Of a DNA stretch of 64,000 bases, positions 26,654 through 38,000 are shown piece by piece. The first letter of the stretch is position 1, and each line of letters begins with the position of its first letter. This DNA is from Acinetobacter oleivorans DR1 (lineage in GTDB: Bacteria > Pseudomonadota > Gammaproteobacteria > Pseudomonadales > Moraxellaceae), in NCBI RefSeq assembly GCF_000196795.1, contig NC_014259.1:2108001-2172000 (forward strand), read 5' to 3'. Below the pieces are notes generated by a model. It searched no databases. It worked only from the letters and a program-made list of their open reading frames with translations, and was not told the origin of the DNA. The translations under genes were made by a program, and so were the position numbers.

Positions 26654-28318
26654 TTAAGCAAAAACATTAGTGTTGGTTTCAAATTGTTGACGTAATCTTT
26701 TTTTGTCGATTTTTCCAAAAGCTGTATATGGAAATTGCTCGATAAATTCGACTCGATCGGGAATTTTGTAGGTAGCAAGTCCATAGTCTTTCAGATGTTG
26801 ACGGACTGACATTGCAAGACGAATTGGGCTCGGATCATCGGTTTGTGCTTGCCATGCAACAAAGGCGCAGCTTTTTTCACCCATAATCTCATCAGGCATA
26901 GCCACCAATGCTGCTAGGCGAATTTGTGGATGAGTTAATAAAGCTTGTTCAACTTCTTCTGTCGCAATTTTTTCACCAGCGCGATTGATTTGTTCTTTTG
27001 AACGCCCTTCCACAACAATGCAGCCATCTTCTCGAATACGTACTAAATCGCCTGTTCGATAAAAACCATCCGGTGTGAAAGAACGTGCATTGTGCTCCGG
27101 TGCTTGGTAATAGCCACGAATGGTATAGGGACCGCGAGTAAGCAAATGCCCTACCTCTCCAGCGTCTACTGGCTGATCATTATCATCCAGTACCAAAATT
27201 TCATCATCTGGCGAGATTTTTAAACCTTGGGTATGAATAATTTGCTCTTTCGTCATGTCAAAATGGGTGTAATTCACCAGCCCTTCAGCCATGCCAAAAA
27301 CTTGTTGTAGATTGACTTGAAACTCATCAATCAAGCGTGTGGCAACTGCATCGGGTAAACGTGCTCCTCCGACTTGCAGGCAACGTAAAGTTGATAATAT
27401 TGGATCTTGATCTTTCGCTGCTTTATCCATCCAAGGTCGAACCAAAGCAGGAACCAAGCAAGCATCAGTTACACCGTGTTTTTTGATCAATGAAAAAGCA
27501 GTTTCAGGACTTGGATCAGTTCCTAAAACCACAGCCCCGCCCGAATAAAAAACACCCAAAGAACCGGCCGAGCTCATTGAAAAGTTATGTGCCGCGGGTA
27601 AAACCATGAGTAGGCGTGATGACTGACTGAGACGGCAGATTTTCGCACTCTCACGTACGCTATATAGATAGTCATCATGGGTACGTGGAATCAGTTTAGG
27701 AACACCGGTACTTCCACCTGAAAGTTGTAAAAAAGCAACCTGATCTGCCGTAGTTGGTGAGATGGCTTCATCTAAAATATGGGTTTCTTTTAATAGATCT
27801 TGAATTGCTATAAATTTGCCGGCATTTCCAAGTACAAATATATGTTGTAAGCAAGGAGCAGTTTGCTGAAGCTTTTCGGCAAGCTCTCGGTAGTCAAATT
27901 TTTGTGCACCAAAATCAGCACAAAAATAAGCTTTTGCTTGAGTTTGTTTGAAAAAACTACTGAGTTCAGCATATCGATGGGCAGGCAATGACATCACAGG
28001 TAAAGCACCAAGCCGAATCAGTGCAAAAAATAAAACATAGAACTGATAGTGATTTGGCATTTGTAAAACTGCTTTGTCACCCGCTCTTAGTCCATGTTGA
28101 TATAAGTGGCTTGTACAGTAATCAACTAAATGATCAAACTCAGCGTAACTAACGGCTTTATCACCATCATATACCGCAATATTTTGCGGGTATTTTTGAG
28201 CACTTTCACGCAAGAAATCACTCAAGTTTTGTCCAAGCCAATAACCTTTTTTGCGGTAAATCTCAGCAAATTCTGCTGGATATGGCACTGCACCATCCAA
28301 ATAAACCTGTGTTGTCAT
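26654..28318 (-). CDS. entE: 2,3-dihydroxybenzoate-AMP ligase
   Basis: A 554-residue stand-alone adenylation enzyme that activates DHB and loads it on the EntB carrier domain. The core motifs are LSGGSTGVPKLIPRTH (A3), PAAHNFSMSS, VFGMAEGLVNYTH, RTGDLVRI (A7) and GKIDKKRLR (A10). Length and motif pattern match EntE/DhbE/BasE. It overlaps entC by four bases and is followed by entB after 21 bases. Confidence 0.94.
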   Translation of the reverse strand: MTTQVYLDGAVPYPAEFAEIYRKKGYWLGQNLSDFLRESAQKYPQNIAVYDGDKAVSYAEFDHLVDYCTSHLYQHGLRAGDKAVLQMPNHYQFYVLFFALIRLGALPVMSLPAHRYAELSSFFKQTQAKAYFCADFGAQKFDYRELAEKLQQTAPCLQHIFVLGNAGKFIAIQDLLKETHILDEAISPTTADQVAFLQLSGGSTGVPKLIPRTHDDYLYSVRESAKICRLSQSSRLLMVLPAAHNFSMSSAGSLGVFYSGGAVVLGTDPSPETAFSLIKKHGVTDACLVPALVRPWMDKAAKDQDPILSTLRCLQVGGARLPDAVATRLIDEFQVNLQQVFGMAEGLVNYTHFDMTKEQIIHTQGLKISPDDEILVLDDNDQPVDAGEVGHLLTRGPYTIRGYYQAPEHNARSFTPDGFYRTGDLVRIREDGCIVVEGRSKEQINRAGEKIATEEVEQALLTHPQIRLAALVAMPDEIMGEKSCAFVAWQAQTDDPSPIRLAMSVRQHLKDYGLATYKIPDRVEFIEQFPYTAFGKIDKKRLRQQFETNTNVFA

Positions 28319-29553
28319 GTGTTTGGTCCTTGTATTGGCAATTGATTGGGTGAAATCTGGAATCCGTCCAGCACAGTGCGAAATTTAGCGGCAGTTTCAG
28401 CATGTTCAGCTTGTGGACGAGATGCCTCCACAATCCCTGCACCAGCAAATAAACGGGCAATGTTTTGATAGATTCGGGCACAGCGCACAGTTACCGACCA
28501 TTCACCATTACCTTGTTCATCTGCCCAACCCATAGTTCCTGCAAATAATTCACGGTTAAATGGTTCAAGTTGCTGAATTAATTCTTTCGCAATTGGACTA
28601 GGCTCCCCACAAATTGCAGGTGTTGGGTGTAAACGTTCAATTAAGTCAAAAACATGAGTATCGGCTTGCTTAAGTTCACCGGTAATGTGTGATGCCAAGT
28701 GCCAAAGGCGTTTAGTACGAATGAGGGATGGTTGCTTAGGTACTTTTAACTCCTTACAAAAAGGTGCGAGCTCATCAGCAATCATTTCGATGACGAGTGC
28801 ATGCTCATGTTGATCTTTTTGTGAAGCAAGTAATGCTCTGGCGTTATTTTGGTCTAGGGTTGGATCGTCATCACGGGCCAATGTGCCAGCAACCGGTTTA
28901 CTCCAGATTTTTGTATTTTGCTTTGCAATTAAAAGTTCGGGGCTTGCACCGACAAACCACCCTTCACTTTGAGGATGCCTTGCGACTGCATAGTTATAGC
29001 CTTCGGAATTATGCTTAGCTAAGTTATAAAATAAGTCCGATACAGGAATATTTTGTTCAAACTCAAGTTGTAAAATACGAGCAAGTACGGCTTTATCAAG
29101 TTTTTTTGCTTGCATTTGCTGAACTAAATACTCAACTTGCTGTTGGTAATGTTCACCTAAAGGGAAATAATCCGCCTTTTCTAAAGATAAAGAACCAAAA
29201 TCAATATCGGATTGTGCATAGAGTACTTTCTGATAGATTTTTGCATTTTGCATCAGCATTAAATTGACATCGGCTGCCGAGCAAAATGGTAGTCCACCCA
29301 TAATTTTGACGTCTTTATAACCATCATTTATTGCAAGTTGTAATTGAGCTCGTGCTTCATCTAACCAATCTTTTAAAAGGCTATTTTTAGCGACTTGAAT
29401 ATCTCGTAATTTTTGATGACTATTGATGGTGTATTCTGGCGTTGTGAAAATAAAACCTGCGTCATTTCCACAATTTAAAATTTCTTGGGCTAATGCAACG
29501 CGGCTTTCAGTAAAATTTTCTCGTTGGATAAAATACGGATGCTGTGCCGACAT
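28315..29553 (-). CDS. entC: Isochorismate synthase
   Basis: A 412-residue chorismate-utilising enzyme that isomerises chorismate to isochorismate, the first step to DHB. Family motifs include KAVLARILQ with the catalytic lysine, KPVAGTLARDDD, LHPTPAICGEPS and FAGTMGWADEQGNGEWSV, the last with the magnesium-binding glutamate. An AAGGAG site stands 8 bases before the ATG. It lies between entA and entE. Confidence 0.94.
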   Translation of the reverse strand: MSAQHPYFIQRENFTESRVALAQEILNCGNDAGFIFTTPEYTINSHQKLRDIQVAKNSLLKDWLDEARAQLQLAINDGYKDVKIMGGLPFCSAADVNLMLMQNAKIYQKVLYAQSDIDFGSLSLEKADYFPLGEHYQQQVEYLVQQMQAKKLDKAVLARILQLEFEQNIPVSDLFYNLAKHNSEGYNYAVARHPQSEGWFVGASPELLIAKQNTKIWSKPVAGTLARDDDPTLDQNNARALLASQKDQHEHALVIEMIADELAPFCKELKVPKQPSLIRTKRLWHLASHITGELKQADTHVFDLIERLHPTPAICGEPSPIAKELIQQLEPFNRELFAGTMGWADEQGNGEWSVTVRCARIYQNIARLFAGAGIVEASRPQAEHAETAAKFRTVLDGFQISPNQLPIQGPNT

Positions 29554-29597
29554 CTCGCAACTCCTTATACAGTTATTTTGTTGTAATGAATGAATGT

Positions 29598-30368
29598 TTA
29601 AACGCCTAAAGTGGCTCCTCCATCAACCACAATTTCTTGCATAGTAATTTGTGCAGCTTGATCAGAAAGTAAAAAGCTGACCGTATTCGCAATATCTTCA
29701 GGCTGGGCTAATTTTCTTAAGGGAATGCCTGTACGGTATTGGCTTAAATCTCCATCGATTACCGCAGGCGGAGGTGAATTATCTGTCCAAAGCTGCTGCT
29801 GCATTTGAGTTAGCGTAGAGCCTGGTGAAACAATATTAAGCCTTACTTGATGAGGTGCAATTTCAAGCGCAAGATTACGGCAGTAATGGCTCAACGCAGC
29901 TTTACTCGTTGCATACATGCCAAGTTGTATACGTGGCATACGTGAACTATTCGAGCTAATCGTGACAATACTTCCCTGCTTTTTTTCACAAAAATGCTTG
30001 GCAAGTTGTTGACTAATTGCAATAGGTGCCATGACATTTACAGCGAAAAGTGTTTGCCAGTCTTCTGTTTTTGCTTCAAGCATAGAACGCATAATCAAAA
30101 CGCCCGCTGCATTCACTAAACCCGTTACGCTATGTTTGTTTAAAATATCTGTAATGAGCTTCGCTGTTGTTTCTTGATCAGTAATATCTTGTTGAAAGCC
30201 TTGCCAACGCGATATTTCACTGCTTTCTATCTTTTGTGTGATTTCCCATTGTTCAGGATTTTCCTGTCGGTCGATGCCGATCACTTGATACCCTTGCTGC
30301 AATAATTTTTTTGCAATAGCAGCTCCAATACCTCTTGCAGCACCTGTGACTACGATGGTAGAGCTCAT
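29598..30368 (-). CDS. entA: 2,3-dihydro-2,3-dihydroxybenzoate dehydrogenase
   Basis: A 256-residue short-chain dehydrogenase. The cofactor motif TGAARGIGAAIA is at the N-terminus, the catalytic residues are in ISSNSSRM and YATSKAALSHY, and NAAGVL supports the family. It oxidises 2,3-diDHB to DHB with NAD+. It is the first gene of the minus-strand operon and has Fur-box-like sequence 46-68 bases upstream. Confidence 0.93.
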   Translation of the reverse strand: MSSTIVVTGAARGIGAAIAKKLLQQGYQVIGIDRQENPEQWEITQKIESSEISRWQGFQQDITDQETTAKLITDILNKHSVTGLVNAAGVLIMRSMLEAKTEDWQTLFAVNVMAPIAISQQLAKHFCEKKQGSIVTISSNSSRMPRIQLGMYATSKAALSHYCRNLALEIAPHQVRLNIVSPGSTLTQMQQQLWTDNSPPPAVIDGDLSQYRTGIPLRKLAQPEDIANTVSFLLSDQAAQITMQEIVVDGGATLGV

Positions 30369-30413
30369 GTTTTACTCCAGTTTGACTCGAATAGTAAATT
30401 CCGCCACATAATT

Positions 30414-30436
30414 GCAAATAATTATCATTATTATCA
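30414..30436. promoter_or_regulatory. Putative Fur box before entA
   Basis: GCAAATAATTATCATTATTATCA holds at least two overlapping GATAAT-type hexamers in the entA promoter region. Confidence 0.72.
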
Positions 30437-30552
30437 AGTGCGATAAATATCAAACATAAGATTACAATCTAAATCAAGTTATTTATTAACCAATATTCCG
30501 ACCTATTTTATTGATTTTTAAAAATTTTAATAAAACGCATCTTTTTTTATTG

Positions 30553-30595
30553 ATTATAATGATAATTGTTTTCATTTACTAATGAGAATCATTTT
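30553..30595. promoter_or_regulatory. Two putative Fur boxes before the esterase-NRPS operon
   Basis: ATTATAATGATAATTGTTTTC and AATGAGAATCATTTT each resemble the Fur consensus. They lie 40-82 bases upstream of the esterase ATG at 30635. Confidence 0.75.
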
Positions 30596-30634
30596 GTTAA
30601 TTTGACCGCGCTTTCTTGTCGAGATGGACTCAAA

Positions 30635-31834
30635 ATGAAGCCATTTTCTCATACCTTACATCCCCTATTTCAACAACTCAATGTTGGGAGTGAGGTCTGG
30701 TGGAATACCGTTAACAAATTAGGTAGTCCGCTAGTTAACCTACAAAAAAATAAAGCGCTCTGTACCTTTGTATGGCGTAGTCCTGAGCCTAAAGAAAGTA
30801 TCTTTGTCTATATTGATATTTACTCACAAAGCCCTTCTATCTATCAAAAGTGGAATCGTTTTAGCCATATAGCTGGGACAGATGTGTACTTCTTTGAAAT
30901 AGAGCTGCCCTTAGCTTGGACTGGTAGTTATGTTGTAGTGACCGCTAGTGAAGAAGCGCCAGAAACAGATTGTTCGGCAACACGCCGCTTATGGTGGCAG
31001 ACACAGCTTAAACAAAATGCTCAAATTGACTCATTTAATCAAAATGAGTTTTATACGGGACATCTGGCCCGATACATCAATCAAATTCAACTCGAAAACA
31101 CAAAATCTTTCATAGACGATTGCCTAATTACAAAGACATTCCAATGGTCAAGTCGCTTATGCCAACAAGACTATTTGGTCGACATTTTTATTAGTCATCA
31201 ATCGGCTCAAGAAGTCTTGCCTCTCGTTATATTGCTTGATGGCCAAATCTGGAGTCGAGAGCTTTCGATTCTGCCCGAAATTCAACATCTGACTGATTTA
31301 AATAAGATTCATCCAGCTGTTTATGTTTTTGTTCATAGTTTAAATAGTCAACAACGCCAACAAGATTATGGTTGCCATGATGCATTTAGTCAGGCGTTGG
31401 TTGATGAACTCATTGAAACGCTTCTAAAAGAATATTCCTTTGTTTCTAAAACAGACATTACGTTATGTGGTCAAAGTTTAGGTGGATTATGCGCTTTACA
31501 TAGCGCCTTGTTGTTCCCGACCATTTTTACTTCCCTGATTTTGCAGTCTGGATCTTATTGGTGGTCAGATTTTTCAAACAGTTTTTTAGGGCAAAAGCAT
31601 AAAGGTAATATTTTAGAACTGCTTCAAAACTTATCTCATCAATTATCAAAAACAACTCAAATTTATATCAGTGCCGGCACGTATGAAACCGATATGCGGG
31701 ACGATGCTCTTCAGCTTTATCAACAATTGCAATCATTCAATCAAGTAAGTTTTCACACTTTTCAGGGCGGACATGATGCCGTGAATTGGCGTACTGACTT
31801 GCTTAAGGCATTGCAAAAAACTCTTTCACTATAA
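30635..31834 (+). CDS. fes: Enterochelin-esterase-family siderophore hydrolase
   Basis: A 399-residue alpha/beta hydrolase that would cleave the ester backbone of the ferric siderophore to release iron. The N-terminal domain (about 1-150) is of the Fes N type (FVWRSPEPKESIFVYIDIYS). The C-terminal domain has the nucleophile in LCGQSLGGL and the catalytic His in FQGGHDAVNW. The frame opens earlier at a TTG inside the Fur boxes, so the ATG at 30635 is preferred. No signal peptide is visible, so a cytoplasmic enzyme. The presence of an esterase argues that the siderophore is a serine lactone. Confidence 0.88.
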   Translation: MKPFSHTLHPLFQQLNVGSEVWWNTVNKLGSPLVNLQKNKALCTFVWRSPEPKESIFVYIDIYSQSPSIYQKWNRFSHIAGTDVYFFEIELPLAWTGSYVVVTASEEAPETDCSATRRLWWQTQLKQNAQIDSFNQNEFYTGHLARYINQIQLENTKSFIDDCLITKTFQWSSRLCQQDYLVDIFISHQSAQEVLPLVILLDGQIWSRELSILPEIQHLTDLNKIHPAVYVFVHSLNSQQRQQDYGCHDAFSQALVDELIETLLKEYSFVSKTDITLCGQSLGGLCALHSALLFPTIFTSLILQSGSYWWSDFSNSFLGQKHKGNILELLQNLSHQLSKTTQIYISAGTYETDMRDDALQLYQQLQSFNQVSFHTFQGGHDAVNWRTDLLKALQKTLSL

Positions 31835-31863
31835 CCATTTGTTTCATCAAGGATAACAATATC

Positions 31864-32079
31864 ATGAGTAACTTACAGGAAAACTATATTAATCCTTTCG
31901 ATAATGAAAGTTTGTCTTTTCAGGTTTTAAAAAATCAACAAGGTGAGTTCAGTTTATGGCCTGCTCAACATCAGGTGCCATCGGGGTGGGATGTTCAGCA
32001 TGGACCGGATACGCGGGCTTCATGCATTGCATATGTAGAAAAGCACTGGCTTGCAATTAACCCCTTTCAACAAGCGTAA
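31864..32079 (+). CDS. MbtH-like NRPS accessory protein
   Basis: A 71-residue MbtH family protein that binds and activates adenylation domains. The family tryptophans are in SLWPAQHQVPSGWDVQHG and the end is KHWLAINPF. It sits 12 bases upstream of the NRPS gene, as in many catechol siderophore loci (compare YbdZ with EntF). Confidence 0.93.
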   Translation: MSNLQENYINPFDNESLSFQVLKNQQGEFSLWPAQHQVPSGWDVQHGPDTRASCIAYVEKHWLAINPFQQA

Positions 32080-32091
32080 AGGAGTATTGTC

Positions 32092-35000
32092 ATGAATCAG
32101 GCATTAAATAATGAATTTACTCCAGACCTTTCTCAACCAGCTCGTTTTGAATTGGCATCTACTCAGCTCGGTATTTTCCTTGCCGATCATTTAAGTTCAA
32201 TTGAAGATTTATATACCATTGCGCATTGTTTGGAACTACCAAAAACTGTCGATATCCCAACGTTTAAAAAAGCGATTCAAATCGGCTTAAATGAAGCTGA
32301 TACGGTCATTGCTTCATATTCATCTGACCCGTCTCAACCGTTTATTGAGCTTAATAACCTAGTTCAGTTTCAAATTGAAGAATTTGATTTTTGTCATTTA
32401 ACGCCTAAAAAAGCTCAGCAACGTTTATGGGACTGGATGCCATCAGATCGTCAATGTGCTAAATCACTTAAAGCTGGTGAATCTCAACTGTTTCGTCAGG
32501 TGTTATTTACGACGCATGATAAAGTGTATTGGTATCAACGTTATCACCACATCATGCTGGATGGCTTTAGCATGATTAACCTGACCAAACGTATTGTTGA
32601 ACTCTATCAACAATTACAAGAAGGAAAAGATCTTTCGGTTTCTCCGTTCATTAGCGTTAATGATGTTATTTCGGAACGTCAAGCTTATGAAAATAGCCAT
32701 CAATTTAAGCAAGATCAGAACTTCTGGAAGTCATATTGCCAAGATTTACCAAGTCCTGTCACTTTAAGTACTCATCATTTAGCAGCAAAAACCACAGCGA
32801 CATTTATTAAGCATCAGCTGCGTTTTTCAACAGGACTTTTAGAGCAGATTCAAGCTTTAGCTGCACAATCTAAATTAGCTTTGAATGACATGATGATGTC
32901 ATTGTCATTACATTATATTTACAAAATGACAGATAAAGCCGAGTTGGTTAACGGTATTCCATTTATGCGTCGTTTAGGCTCAAAAGCAATTCGCTCAACC
33001 TTACCTACGGTAAATGTCTTGCCTGTGAAGTTTAAAGTTGCTGAAAAAGACAGTTGGGTAAGCTTAGCTCAACATGTACAAGAGCAATTACGACAAATTC
33101 GTCCGCATCAGAAATACGATGCCGAACAAATTTTAAGAGATTTAAATAGTATCGATATTCATGAACGAATGTACGGTCCTATTTTAAACTATAAAGCTTT
33201 TGATCAAGACTTGATCTTAGATGGTGAAAAGGTCAAAACACACCATATTTCTACAGGACCAATTGATGATTTTGAGTTTTCCTTTATTGTTCAAGATCAT
33301 GAACTCATTATCGAACTACGTGCAGATTCGCAGCGTTATAGACAAGATGAACTATTTAACCATGGTCAACGCTTAACTTTATTGCTTGAACAGGCTCTAA
33401 TTCGTCCAGAACAGGCATGTAGCAATTTTAATATTACGACACCACAAGAGCTTGCTGCCCTGACCCAAAGTGGTATTGGTCCACGTGTTAGCCATCCTGA
33501 ACAATATAATAATGTTCTAGATATTTTTTATGAGCAAGTTAAGAAGTATCCCGAACGTACCGCAATTGTGAGTGGTGAACGTCCAAACCTTCAGCATCTT
33601 AGTTTTGCTGAGCTTGCAGTACAAGTGAATCAACTCACTCGTTTTTTACAAGAAAATGGTGCCAAAAAGCAAACTGTCATTGCTGGAGCTATTCCTCGTT
33701 CGATTGACTCAGTTGTAGTGATGTTATCTGTACTCAATTCTGGTGCGAGTTTCTTACCTCTCGATTTAGATTACCCAATCGATCGTATGCAAATGATGTG
33801 TGAAGATGCAAATCCATTATTTGTATTAACCACACAAGCTCTTGCACAGCAACTACCACAAAATATTCAGCAGTTATATCTTGATCATGGAGATGTTCAA
33901 ACACAAATTCGAAAGCAAGATGCGAGTGATATTCCTGCCGAAAATCGTAAATTTGATTTCCAAGACATTGCTTATGTGATTTTTACCTCAGGTAGTACTG
34001 GTCGTCCTAAAGGGGTAATGAACACACATGGTTCTTTACTCAACCTCATTTTGTCACATAAACCAACCATTTACTGGCCAGTATTAGAAGCTGTAAATCA
34101 GCGTTTCCCTGACCGTCCGTTACGTGCAGCGCATACACACTCTTTCTCGTTTGACTCATCTTGGTTGCAAGTTTTCTGGATGTTATGGGGCCAAGAGCTA
34201 CATATTTTTGATGAAAACATGCGTCGTGATGCATTTGGTTTAGTGCAAGAAATTCAGCAACGACAAATCGATACACTTGATTTACCGCCATCTTTTTGTG
34301 CGCAAATGATGACGAATGGTTTATTTGCTGAAAATCAGCATCACCCAAGTCTTATTTTGATTGGTGGTGAAGCTGCACCTTTAGCTTTATGGCAACAGCT
34401 CAATGCTCAGCCAGCGCTTTTTGCACATAACTTATATGGCCCAACAGAATATACGGTTGATACTTTCCGAGCAGAATTAAAACAGACAGCTCGCCCTGTC
34501 ATTGGTAACCCTATTGGTAATACACAGGCCTATGTACTAGATCGTCATTTACAACGATGCCCTACAGGCGTGATTGGTGAACTTTATATTTCTGGCTTTG
34601 GTATTGCCAATGGTTATTTAGGTCGAGCTGATTTAAGTGCTGCCCGTTTTGTAGCGAATCCATTTGAACATGGACAGCGCATGTACCGTACGGGTGATTT
34701 AGTCCGCTGGAATAGTTCGGGTAAACTTGAATTTATGGGGCGATGTGATGACCAGATTAAAATTCGTGGTTATCGAGTTGAGATCGGTGAAGTTGAAAAT
34801 GCACTTTCGATTTTAGCCAATGTTGAAAGCGCAGTCGTGATTGCAGAACCGATTAATAACAGTCATCGTTTACTCGGTTATTGTGTGGTTAAAGACATTG
34901 AACTTGATGAAAAAACCAGTGAGCAATTAAGTCAGCAATATTTAAGTCAGTTACGTCAAAACTTACCTGAATATATGGTGCCTTCTGCTCTAACTGTTAT

Positions 35001-38000
35001 GTCCGAATTTCCACGAAATGTAAGTGGTAAAGTTGATAAAAAAGCACTGCCAAAACCTCAAATTCGTACCCATAGCCGAATGGCCGAAACGTCTGAACAA
35101 CAACTTTTATGTCAAATTACTGCATCTGTTCTTAAGCTTGACGCAATTGGAATTGATGACGACTTCTTTATGACGGGTGGCGATAGTATTTCGGCCATTA
35201 TGCTTTGTACTCAATTGCGCCAACGTGGTTACGGCTTAAGACCAAGTGATGTATTCCAATTTAAAACAGTGGCCGCTATGGCACCGCAACTCACCCGTTT
35301 AGATGAGCAACAAGCAGCCATTTCAAAACCATTATTTTCAGCAGAACTAGAACAAAAAGTTCAAGAAAAATATGGCAAAAACAGCACTATTTTACCTTTG
35401 CTTCCTTTGCAAAAAGGCATGCTGTTCTTATCTCAAGTAGAAAATCAATCGAACTATAATGCCTTTACTCGTCTTAGTTTAAATGGAGACATTGATCCGG
35501 TACGTTTACAGCAAGCGTTGATTACCGTATTAAAACGTCACCCTCAATTAGGTGGGCATTTTAATAGTGAATTAGCTGAAGAACCTGTTTTTATCTATTC
35601 ATTACATCCTACTCAAGCTTGGCCAGTTCAGTTTTGCTCAGTCACTCCCGATCTGCTTGAGCAAACCATTCAAGAAGCATTGCAGCAACCGATTCACCTC
35701 GACCAACCCTATGGTTTAATTCGGGCAACCTTAATTCAACATGCTCCAGAACATTCAGAATTATTGATTATGGTGCATCATCTGTTAACAGATGGTTGGT
35801 CAACTCCGCTGTTTTTACAAGACTTTATTAAAGCTTATCAGCAAACTAATCAACAATTGCCAGTGCTTGAATATAGTTATGAAACAGTAATTAAAGCTTT
35901 ATCTGCACGTGACCATGAAACATCAAAAGTAATCTGGCAACGTGATTTAGCTGATTTGCAGCCACTTATTTTATTTAATCAAGCACAGCAAGCTGTACAG
36001 GAAACTTCATATCGTTTAAGTGCTGAGTTGGGTGCGAAACTTCAACACAAATTACGCCAGCAAGGCATCACGCTCAATGTCTTCATGCAAATGATTTGGG
36101 CCATGACTTTAAATATTTATGCTCATCGTGAAGATATTGTGTTTGGTACTCCTGTTTCTGGGCGTTCAGCACCTATCAATGGCTTAGATCAGCAGATCGG
36201 ATTGTTTTTAAATACGATTCCAGTACGTGTAAAGCTCAACATGCAGCAAACACTTTGGGAGCAATTGACTCAGTTACAACAATTGCATGTTGAACATTTA
36301 GAACATGATGGTTTGGGACTGGGTGCAATTCAGCAATTGATGGCTCAAGGCAATCTTTTCGATAGCTTGTTGGTCGTAGAAAACTACCCTGATAACCAGT
36401 ATTTACAGCAAAAACTTGGTGATGCTGCAATTTCAAAACTCACAAATCGTGGTTATAGCCATTACCCGCTTGCTTTGTTGGTTATTCCTGATCATCAAAT
36501 TGAGCTATTACTGGAACAGCGTGGTGTAATTGATCAACCAGAGCATTTCTTAGAGCGAATGGTTCAATTGATTGAAATTGCATTAAATGAACCAGAGACT
36601 TCTCTAGCTCATTATCGCTTACAACTGGCCGAAGAACGCGATTTAATCCAGAAAACAAATCAAACCCAATACTATGTTAGTCAGAGCACATTACAACAAT
36701 TACTCAGAGAACAAGCTCGAATTACGCCTGAACAAACGGCATTATCTGATGAAAATCATCAGCTCAGTTTCAGTGAAGTGCGCTTGCAAGTTTGTGCTTT
36801 AGCACAGCAATTACAAATCGTGGGCGTACAGGCTGGAGATATTGTTGCGGTTGCCCTACCAAGATCAGTCAAATTGAGTATTGCTATTTTAGCGGTGATT
36901 GAAGCAGGTGCAGCTTATTTACCTATTGATTTACAACATCCGTCTGAACGCATCAAATTTATGTTGCAGGATGCCAAATCTAAACTTGTGATTGGTGAAC
37001 AAAAAGATCTAGCTGCTATTGCCCCTCCATCAATAGCCACCTTTGCTTTTAATGAATTGTTTGATGAAACAAAGGTTGATTTAAGTAGCTATAAAACGAC
37101 AGTTATTACCCCACAGCATCCAGCCTATTTAATCTATACATCAGGTACAACAGGTCAGCCAAAAGGTGTCATGGTTTCTCACCAAGCCATTGTGAACCGT
37201 ATTTTATGGATGCAATCAGAGTATCCACTATCAGCCAACGATACGATTTTGCAAAAGACGCCATGTACTTTTGATGTTTCTGTATGGGAATTTTTCTGGT
37301 CATATTTAGTAGGTGCACGATTGGTTATGGCACCTGTGGATGCACACCGTGATCCATTGGCATTATTAAGCCTCATTCAAAAATACCAAGTAACAACATT
37401 ACATTTTGTACCGTCAATGTTGGCTGTCTTTGAAAATGCTGCTACCGAAATTTTGTCATCTGCTCAGCGTCAAAGTTTACCGATCCGCCGAGTGTTCTGT
37501 AGTGGTGAGGCATTACCAACAGCTTTAGCAAAATCATTTACCGAGCACTTTAGCTGTGAGCTACATAACTTATATGGTCCAACGGAAGCTGCGGTAGATG
37601 TGAGTTATATGGATGCAACACTGGGATTACACCCGGAAGAAAGTAGCGTTGCAATTGGATATCCAGTCTGGAATACCCAGCTTTATATTTTAGATCAATA
37701 CTTACGCCCTGTTCCTGTTGGAGTAGACGGTGAGCTTTATTTAGCAGGTCATCAATTGGCCATGGGTTATTTGCATCGAGCGGACTTAACGGCAACACGT
37801 TTTGTGGCAAACCCATTCGCAGCAGGTCAACGCATGTATCGCACTGGTGATATTGCCCGATGGCATGCAGACGGCAGTATTCAATATGTGGGTCGTGCTG
37901 ATGACCAGTTAAAGATACGTGGGCAACGTATTGAATTGGGTGAAATTGAACAGCAATTACGCTTACTCAGTGGTCTTGATGTGGTTGTACACCCTATTTC

